Source: an uncultured Verrucomicrobia subdivision 3 bacterium
Lineage (GTDB): Bacteria > Verrucomicrobiota > Verrucomicrobiia > Limisphaerales > UBA11358
Direction: 5' to 3'
DNA: 32,879 nucleotides
Assembly: GCA_903888765.1 (NCBI GenBank)
Contig: CAISVF010000339.1
Location: forward strand, 1 to 32,879
This document shows, one piece after another, positions 26,572-32,879 of the stretch (its first letter is position 1; each line of letters starts with the position of its first letter). The position numbers and the translations under genes are program-made. The notes beneath the pieces were generated by a model, which had not been told where the DNA came from, ran no database searches, and was given only the letters and a program-made list of their open reading frames with translations.

Positions 26572-29500
26572 ATGAAGATGTTAACCTCCAGGAAGTCCAT
26601 CTTTTGCTTAACCGCAGGGATGGCCGGATGGCTCGGCTTCATGCCGGTAAATATGTTTGCCTCTGATCAGGCTCTCGGGCATGACACGATGACTAGCCTT
26701 ACCCCGAAGGCCTATGTTTGTGTGCACGCCCTCAGCCCGCCCTTAATTGACGGTGACCTCAACGATCCCGCCTGGCGGTCAGCCGAGTGGACAGATGATT
26801 TCGTGGATATAATGGGGCCCGGCAAACCCAAGCCGCGTTTCCGGACGCGGGCAAAATTGCTGTGGGACGACAAAAATCTCTACCTCGCTGCTGAAATTCA
26901 GGAACCCCACGTTTGGGCCACCCTGACCAACCATGATGCGGTCATTTTCCGCGATCCTGATTTCGAGGTTTTCCTCGATCCCAAGGGCGAAACGCAACCC
27001 TATTACGAGTTTGAGATAAATGCCCTGAACACGACTTGGGATTTGCGTCTTAGCAAGCCTTATCTCGACGGAGGCAAGCCGCACAACGAATGGGAAATCG
27101 CAGGTGCAAAAACGGCTGTAAAGATTCAGGGGACCATCAATAACCCCGGCGATGCTGATCAGGGGTGGACGATCGAGCTGGCGTTTCCCTGGCAAGTACT
27201 GGCTGAACACGCGCGACACTCCGGTCCGCCGGAGGAAGGCGAACAATGGCGCATCAATTTTTCCCGCGTCGAATGGCAGATTACGCAGGCTAACGGAGCA
27301 TACCAAAAACTGCCGGACACACCGGAAGACAACTGGGTATGGTCGCCACAAGGAGTTGTAGATATGCACCGGCCTGAAATGTGGGGGTTGGTACAATTTA
27401 CCAGCGAACCGGCGCAGGGAAATATTTCCGCGAGAAAGATTCCCGGCCCATCTGCGCGTGATTTGGCCTTGAAAATTTATCATGCACAGCAGGATTTCCG
27501 GGCAGCTCATAAACGCTGGGCCACCAACCTGGTGGAATTAGGCTGGAACCGGCAAGATTTTATGCCCGGCACAGACATACCAATACTGGAAAAGACCGCG
27601 GATGGTTTTACCTGCGCCGTCGGATTTAAGGATGGTGACCAGGAGCACTTCTGGCGAATCCGCCAGGACCGGCTCTTGAAACTCGACGAAGCATTGCCCG
27701 TGGAGTCAGAGGCCTTCGTTTCCCAGGCAGCAGCAAAATACGGCGACTTTGGCCGGCGCGCGGCATTTTTTCTCGCCGACAACATGCCGGCTGGCGACCG
27801 CGCTACCTTGGATTGTGAGTTTCTCATGGAAAATCTGGGGTTGGCCCTCGAGGCGCACACGCGGTTTCCGTGGTCGAAAAATGTGCCGGAGCGGATATTT
27901 TTTAATGATGTTTTGCCCTATGCCTCGCTGGATGAGCCTCGGGATCCCTGGCGCGCGGGTTTTTATCGGCTCGCTTCAGAAATGGTGCGCGGGTGCACGA
28001 ACGCCACCGCAGCGGCGCAGACCCTGAATCGCGAATTGTTCAACCGGCTTAAAGTCCATTATAACCTTGCCCGTAAACGCAATAATCAAAGTCCGGCGGA
28101 ATCCATTGAGCAGGGAAAAGCCACCTGTACCGGCTTGGCGATCATTCTGGTGGACGCTTGTCGGGCAGTGGGTGTGCCTGCTCGCATTGCGGGAGTGCCA
28201 CGCTGGGCGCAGAAAGACGGCAACCATACCTGGGTCGAAATCTGGGATGGGGACTGGTTTTTCACGGGTGCGGATGAATATAATAAAAATGGCTTGAATC
28301 GCGGCTGGTTTAATTCCGACGCCGCGATCACGGCACATAGCACTAATACACTCAACCAAGTCTATGCTACCAGTTGGCGACACACGGGAACTTATTTTCC
28401 CTTGGCTTGGGACTGGAATTCCAGCGACGTACCGGCAGTGAATGTTTCCTCGCGTTATGCTGCCTTGGAGGCGGCCCCCGAACCATCCTCCACAAGAGTC
28501 CATCTGCGTTTGCGCGAAAAGGCGGATGCCGAGCGCCTGGTGGCTGAGGTTGAAATGCACGCCGCCACCGGCGAGTTGCTGGGGCGAAGTCAAACGCGCG
28601 CAGGCACCTCCGATTTGAATGATATGCCCGAATTTGCCTTGCCGGAGCACGCCCGCAGTGTGGTTTTCCGGTTTATTCGCAGCGGCGAGGCGAGAGAAAG
28701 CGTCCTGCCCTGTGCCGTGTGTATGAAATCGCCGACGTTGGATTTTGTTTGGGGTGATTTGGCACCGGTTCCGCGATCCATTCTGGCCGCAGAAACCTGG
28801 CTGGCCCGGCCTCTGGCTCAGCGGGGGCCTCCCCCGGAATGGCCATTTTCCCGCGAGGATTCTGCGCGTTTGCTTTCTATGGTATCATCCGTTTTCCAAA
28901 AAGAGCAGGCTTCGTTGGCAACCGAGGAGTTGTCCGCAAAATGCATCCGACTGGGCGATAAAACCTTGAAGTGGATGGAGAAAACCTTTGGTGATGCACC
29001 GGCTGGCAAACACAGTCTATGGATTACCCTGCACGGCGGCGGCGAAGCCACTGGGGCGGAGAATGACCGTAATTGGAGAGGGTATTTCGGCCGGTACGAG
29101 TTTCCGCCTGGCAGCATTAATGTGGCGCCGCGGGCACCCGCCAACACCTGGGATATGTGGCATGTCCCTTGGGTGGACGATCTGTTGGACCGGTTGATCA
29201 CTGATTATGTTTCCCGGCGCGAGGTGGATCCTAACCAGGTTTATCTCATCGGCTATTCTGCCGGAGGCGATGGCGTTTACCAACTGGCCCCACGTTTGGC
29301 CGATCGCTTTGCTGCGGCAGCCATGTGCGCTGGTCATCCCAATGAAGTAACGCCGGAGGGACTGCGTAATCTGCCCTTTTTTCTCTATATGGGCGGCGAG
29401 GACTCAGCCTATCATCGCAATCTCGTGGTCCGCGAATTCAGTGCCAAAATGGACGTGCTGCAAGCTGAAGACCCGCCTGGTTATCCGCACCGCCTCACGG

Positions 29501-29913
29501 TATTTCCCGGCCTGCCGCATAACATGCAAAACCGTGAAGCGGAGATGATCCCACGAATGTCGCCGCTGTTGCGCACACCATGGCCAAAGCGCGTGGTTTG
29601 GAAACAGGACAACGTCACACACGCCCGTTTTTACTGGCTGGAACGGGATCCCGCCGCCGTGAAGCCTGATGAAATTTACGCGGCGCACGTGGAAGGCCAG
29701 ACCATCACCATCGAAAAACCCGCCCGGGGAAATGTGCGCCTGCGCTTGGCCGATTCATTGCTTGATCTGGATCAAGCCATTCGCGTCATGGCCGGCGGAA
29801 AAATCCAGTTTGCAGGTAAAATATCGCGTTCGTTTGCTGTGCTGGTCAACTCGCTACGCGACCGCCCGGACGAAGACACGGTCGCCACGGCATTGCTGCC
29901 GGTCTCGTGGTAA
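26572..29913 (+). CDS. Secreted three-domain protein: CBM9-like, transglutaminase-like, alpha/beta hydrolase
   Basis: A 1113-residue protein. A signal peptide covers ~1-31 (SRKSIFCLTAGMAGWLGFMPVNMFAS). Residues ~45-275 match the CBM9-like sugar-binding fold of surface enzymes: PPLIDGDLNDPAWRSAEWTDDF, AKLLWDDKNLYLAAEI, DPDFEVFLDPKG, YYEFEINALNTTWDLRLSKP, WTIELAFPW. Residues ~495-580 hold a transglutaminase-like domain: QGKATCTGLAIILVDACRAVGVPARI, GNHTWVEIWDGDWFFTGADE, giving a complete C519-H552-D568 triad. Residues ~810-1000 are an alpha/beta hydrolase: LWITLHGGG, nucleophile elbow GYSAGGD (S896), GGED (D944) and LPHNM (H983). The three activities suggest that it binds a glycan and cuts or transfers amide and ester bonds on it, or on peptidoglycan or glycoprotein. 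It stands alone on its strand. The start could also be the second Met, two codons in. Confidence 0.88.
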   Translation: MKMLTSRKSIFCLTAGMAGWLGFMPVNMFASDQALGHDTMTSLTPKAYVCVHALSPPLIDGDLNDPAWRSAEWTDDFVDIMGPGKPKPRFRTRAKLLWDDKNLYLAAEIQEPHVWATLTNHDAVIFRDPDFEVFLDPKGETQPYYEFEINALNTTWDLRLSKPYLDGGKPHNEWEIAGAKTAVKIQGTINNPGDADQGWTIELAFPWQVLAEHARHSGPPEEGEQWRINFSRVEWQITQANGAYQKLPDTPEDNWVWSPQGVVDMHRPEMWGLVQFTSEPAQGNISARKIPGPSARDLALKIYHAQQDFRAAHKRWATNLVELGWNRQDFMPGTDIPILEKTADGFTCAVGFKDGDQEHFWRIRQDRLLKLDEALPVESEAFVSQAAAKYGDFGRRAAFFLADNMPAGDRATLDCEFLMENLGLALEAHTRFPWSKNVPERIFFNDVLPYASLDEPRDPWRAGFYRLASEMVRGCTNATAAAQTLNRELFNRLKVHYNLARKRNNQSPAESIEQGKATCTGLAIILVDACRAVGVPARIAGVPRWAQKDGNHTWVEIWDGDWFFTGADEYNKNGLNRGWFNSDAAITAHSTNTLNQVYATSWRHTGTYFPLAWDWNSSDVPAVNVSSRYAALEAAPEPSSTRVHLRLREKADAERLVAEVEMHAATGELLGRSQTRAGTSDLNDMPEFALPEHARSVVFRFIRSGEARESVLPCAVCMKSPTLDFVWGDLAPVPRSILAAETWLARPLAQRGPPPEWPFSREDSARLLSMVSSVFQKEQASLATEELSAKCIRLGDKTLKWMEKTFGDAPAGKHSLWITLHGGGEATGAENDRNWRGYFGRYEFPPGSINVAPRAPANTWDMWHVPWVDDLLDRLITDYVSRREVDPNQVYLIGYSAGGDGVYQLAPRLADRFAAAAMCAGHPNEVTPEGLRNLPFFLYMGGEDSAYHRNLVVREFSAKMDVLQAEDPPGYPHRLTVFPGLPHNMQNREAEMIPRMSPLLRTPWPKRVVWKQDNVTHARFYWLERDPAAVKPDEIYAAHVEGQTITIEKPARGNVRLRLADSLLDLDQAIRVMAGGKIQFAGKISRSFAVLVNSLRDRPDEDTVATALLPVSW

Positions 29914-30010
29914 ATTTCATGCCCTCGATTGTTTATCCCTTCCGCCCTTGGTATTGTTTCCTGGCTTTACCCGGTTAATCGGCCACCTGCCGTCAACCTG
30001 ATGCCACCTC

Positions 30011-32872
30011 ATGAATTTATTCGTTCCCGGTCAACGTTGGATGAGCGAAACGGAGCCAGAACTCGGATTGGGAACCGTTCTGGAATCTGGCAACGCCCGC
30101 GTGGTCATCGGCTTCAAAGCGGTCGGTGAAACTCGGACCTATGCCGCTGCGCAGGCGCCATTAAAGCGAGTTCGCTTTCGCGCCGGCGAACTCATAAACA
30201 CGTTGTCGGACAGGGAGTTTCTCGTTCAGGAAGTCCGGGAGCGAGATGGTTTGCTGCTGTATGTCAGCGCTAGCGCACAACTGACCGAAGACCAGATAAG
30301 CGACCGGGTCAATTTCCAGGGGCCGCAGGTGCGTTTATTTGCCGGGCGATTTGACGCTCTGGAAACGTTCTCCTTGCGGCGACGCACCTTGGAACTGCTT
30401 TACCAATTGCGCCAGTCACCCGTGCGTGGTTTCGTGGGTGGCCGCATTGATCTGATTCCACATCAACTGTACATCGCCCAAGAAGTTACCAGCCGGCGCG
30501 CTCCCCGGGTGATGCTGTCTGATGAAGTGGGCTTGGGAAAAACCATTGAAGCTGGTTTGATCTTGCATCGCTTGCTGTTGAGTGGCCGGGTGAATCGCAT
30601 CCTGGTGCTGGTGCCTGAGTCGCTGGTGCATCAATGGTTTGTGGAAATGCTTCGCCGGTTCAATGTCCGGTTCCATATATTTGATGCGGAACGTTGCCGC
30701 GCAATCGAAGCGGGCGAGCCGGGAGCCAATCCGTTTCTGGATGACCAACTCATTATGACCAGCGTTGATTTCCTGGCGGGTAATCCGCCCCGCGCAGAAC
30801 AAGCGGCGGCGGCATGCTGGGATATGCTCGTGGTGGATGAGGCTCACCACCTGGCCTGGTCCGAAGCCGCAGTTAGTTCCGAATATCAGGTGGTGGAGCA
30901 ACTCAGTCGCAAGTCAACCGGTCTGTTACTGTTAACTGCCACGCCGGAACAACTGGGGGAGGAAAGCCACTTTGCCCGGTTACGCTTGTTGGATCCCGAC
31001 CGGTATCAGGATTTTGCCACCTTTCAAAGCGATTCCCAGGATTATCAAGCCACGGCAAAAGTTCTGGAGAAACTGATTGTCGGAGCGCGGCTAACGCAAA
31101 AGGACCGTTCCACCTTGTGTCGTTTGCTCGCACCTGACCCTGCGTTAGCCAAACGTTTTTCGGAGTTGAATCCAGCCAACCCGGAGGCGCGGAATAGCTG
31201 GTTGGATCTATTATTGGATTTACACGGGCCCGGCCGCGTATTGTTTCGCAATACGCGATCCGGCATGAAGGGTTTTCCTGAACGAATCCTGCATTTGGCC
31301 CGCTTGGAGCCCGGTGCCGAAACGGAGCACTGGCTGGACCGTGTTTCCATGGAATTTGCCGCCGATGCCGGCGCATCCGGATTGCCTATTGCCCTGGATT
31401 GGGAGCGTGATCCACGTGTTTTATGGCTGGTGGATTTGTTGCGCCAGTTGGATCCAGCCAAGGTGCTGGTCATCAGTCGCACCTTGGATAAAGCCGAAGC
31501 CTTGGATGCGGCCTTGCGTCGGCACCTGACCATAAAAACCGGCATTTTTCATGAAGGACTAACCTTGGTGCAGCGGGATCGCCAAGCCGCCTGGTTTGCG
31601 GATCCGGACGGGGCGAGACTGCTCATTTGTTCGGAGATTGGCAGCGAAGGCCGGAACTTTCAATTCGCACATCATTTGGTTCTGTTTGATCTGCCCGTCA
31701 ATCCTGAACTGCTCGAACAGCGCATTGGACGACTGGATCGAATTGGCCAGGGTGAAGACATCCATATTTACGTGCCGTATCTCGCGCACAGTCCCCAGGA
31801 AGTGTTGGCGCGCTGGTATCACGAGGGGTTGGAGGCTTTCACCATGAATCTCGAGGGCGGCAACGCCTTGCTGCAGCAGTTTGGCCGGGCCATTCATGAC
31901 CTGGCTTTGGAATTTCCGGTGGCCAATCGCCCAGTGGCGGAACAGGAATTGTCTGCCCTCCTCAATCAAACCAAATCCGCCGCCAAGGAAATTCGCCAGC
32001 GCTTGGCAACCGGGCGAGATCGCCTATTAGAACTGAATTCCTTTCGTCCGGCCCCGGCGCAAAAGCTTATTCAGCAGATTCAAAGGCAAGATCACCAGCC
32101 GGATCTGGAAAATTATCTCCTCGAAATATTCGACCATTTTGGGGTCCACGCGGAGGAGTTGGCACCCCATACCTGGCAGCTAAATGCGCAGAGAATCATC
32201 ACGGATGCTTTTCCATCTCTGCCCGCCGAAGGCATGATCGCAACTTGCGATCGCCGCCGCGCACTAAGCCGCGAAGAGGTCGGCTTTCTTACCTGGGATC
32301 ATCCATTGGTAATAGGCGCGATGGATCTTTTGCTGACGGATGAGACCGGTAATTGTGCCTTTGCCGTGTTGTCCACGCCCAACGACCGCACACTGCTTTT
32401 AGAATTGATTTTTATCCTCGAAACCATCGCGGCGCCGGCTCTGCATGCGGATCGCTTTTTGCCGCCAACGCCCATTCGCGTAGTCATTAATCATAAACTG
32501 GTGGAGGTCACCGATGCCTGTGGCGGTCCGGATTGGCATCAAAAGCTGAAAAAAGGCCATCCCTACAAATTAATGGAGAACGAGAATATTGCGCGCAAGA
32601 TTCTGCCGGCGATGTTTCAAGCAGCCGAAAAATTAGCAGAAAACCGGGCGTCGGCCATGCGGCAGGCTGCCTTGCAACAAATGGAACTCCTTCTCACGCA
32701 CGAGGTACAGCGGTTGCAATCGCTCGCGCAAATAAACAAATATATTCGGCCGCAAGAAATCCAAATGGCCCAAAATGAGCAGGCGGAACTAGGACAAAAA
32801 CTGCAAGAATCCCGGCTACGACTCGATTCTCTACGGCTCATTTGGCAAGGGTTGGCCGAAACATTGGTTTGA
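30011..32872 (+). CDS. rapA: RNA polymerase-associated Swi2/Snf2 ATPase RapA
   Basis: A 953-residue protein, near the 968 of E. coli RapA, and complete within the window. The N-terminal Tudor-like region has the RapA signature (PGQRWMSETEPELGLGTV, then RTYAAAQAPLKRVRF). The helicase core has motif I DEVGLGKTIEAG (K177), VLVPESLVHQWFVEM, DEAHH (276-280), LLLTATPEQLG, and in the second lobe VLVISRTLDKAEAL, LLICSEIGSEGRNFQFAHHLVLFDLP and EQRIGRLDRIGQ. The C-terminal ~350 residues hold the spacer and RapA-specific part, ending in a coiled-coil-like charged helix. RapA binds RNA polymerase core and promotes its recycling after termination. No clear ribosome binding site precedes the ATG. The preceding gene ends 97 bases upstream; they do not look functionally linked. 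Confidence 0.94.
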   Translation: MNLFVPGQRWMSETEPELGLGTVLESGNARVVIGFKAVGETRTYAAAQAPLKRVRFRAGELINTLSDREFLVQEVRERDGLLLYVSASAQLTEDQISDRVNFQGPQVRLFAGRFDALETFSLRRRTLELLYQLRQSPVRGFVGGRIDLIPHQLYIAQEVTSRRAPRVMLSDEVGLGKTIEAGLILHRLLLSGRVNRILVLVPESLVHQWFVEMLRRFNVRFHIFDAERCRAIEAGEPGANPFLDDQLIMTSVDFLAGNPPRAEQAAAACWDMLVVDEAHHLAWSEAAVSSEYQVVEQLSRKSTGLLLLTATPEQLGEESHFARLRLLDPDRYQDFATFQSDSQDYQATAKVLEKLIVGARLTQKDRSTLCRLLAPDPALAKRFSELNPANPEARNSWLDLLLDLHGPGRVLFRNTRSGMKGFPERILHLARLEPGAETEHWLDRVSMEFAADAGASGLPIALDWERDPRVLWLVDLLRQLDPAKVLVISRTLDKAEALDAALRRHLTIKTGIFHEGLTLVQRDRQAAWFADPDGARLLICSEIGSEGRNFQFAHHLVLFDLPVNPELLEQRIGRLDRIGQGEDIHIYVPYLAHSPQEVLARWYHEGLEAFTMNLEGGNALLQQFGRAIHDLALEFPVANRPVAEQELSALLNQTKSAAKEIRQRLATGRDRLLELNSFRPAPAQKLIQQIQRQDHQPDLENYLLEIFDHFGVHAEELAPHTWQLNAQRIITDAFPSLPAEGMIATCDRRRALSREEVGFLTWDHPLVIGAMDLLLTDETGNCAFAVLSTPNDRTLLLELIFILETIAAPALHADRFLPPTPIRVVINHKLVEVTDACGGPDWHQKLKKGHPYKLMENENIARKILPAMFQAAEKLAENRASAMRQAALQQMELLLTHEVQRLQSLAQINKYIRPQEIQMAQNEQAELGQKLQESRLRLDSLRLIWQGLAETLV

Positions 32873-32879
32873 AGACTAG

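Noticed and set aside
1-32879. tRNA, rRNA, CRISPR arrays, insertion sequences or phage genes
   Set aside because: No cloverleaf, spaced repeat array, transposase, integrase or structural phage motif was recognised on either strand.

Overview
The window looks like a chromosomal segment of a Gram-negative member of the PVC superphylum, most probably Verrucomicrobiota of the Pedosphaera/Limisphaera type. This is an inference from several features. There is a prepilin-like protein with the [17 protein letters not shown] signature and an H-x9-DG-like C-terminus. There is an autotransporter beta-strand-repeat type secreted protein, a propeller-sensor histidine kinase, a GH29 fucosidase, a secreted SUMF1-domain protein and a Kdo transferase (hence LPS). 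GTG starts are frequent, Shine-Dalgarno signals are weak, and GC is moderately high. No rRNA, tRNA, CRISPR array, integrase or transposase is visible.

Left part (1-13034), accessory. On the minus strand lie the N-terminal part of a secreted beta-strand-repeat protein (runs off the window), a prepilin-like pseudopilin, a NarL-type response regulator with its 1.1 kb-scale propeller histidine kinase (two bases apart), a secreted SUMF1/FGE-fold protein and a secreted GH29 alpha-L-fucosidase. Divergent from the fucosidase is a second, complete two-component pair on the plus strand. The layout suggests sensing and degradation of an external fucose-containing glycan, with one two-component system on each side of the two secreted proteins; this functional link is inferred from proximity.

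Middle (13035-25402), mainly housekeeping. Mfd (transcription-repair coupling) is on the minus strand. Reading plus are an NhaD-type Na+/H+ antiporter, WaaA/KdtA, the primary sigma factor RpoD with a good promoter and ribosome binding site, and a tightly coupled four-gene ABC export operon: ATPase, two FtsX/MacB-fold permeases and a membrane-fusion protein.

Right part (25403-32879). A nucleotide-sugar epimerase reads minus. Divergent from it is a 1113-residue secreted protein that joins a CBM9-like domain, a transglutaminase-like domain with Cys-His-Asp, and a serine alpha/beta hydrolase. This is the most unusual protein in the window. The last gene encodes a full-length RapA-type Swi2/Snf2 ATPase, so the window holds two RNA-polymerase-associated translocases (Mfd, RapA) and the main sigma factor.

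The only gene-free stretch above 300 bases is 7625-8006. It is rich in palindromes and carries a REP-like hairpin between two near-identical 15-bp direct repeats. I did not find a system I can call new with confidence; the best candidates are the three-domain fusion protein, the palindromic intergenic block and the double two-component fucosidase locus.
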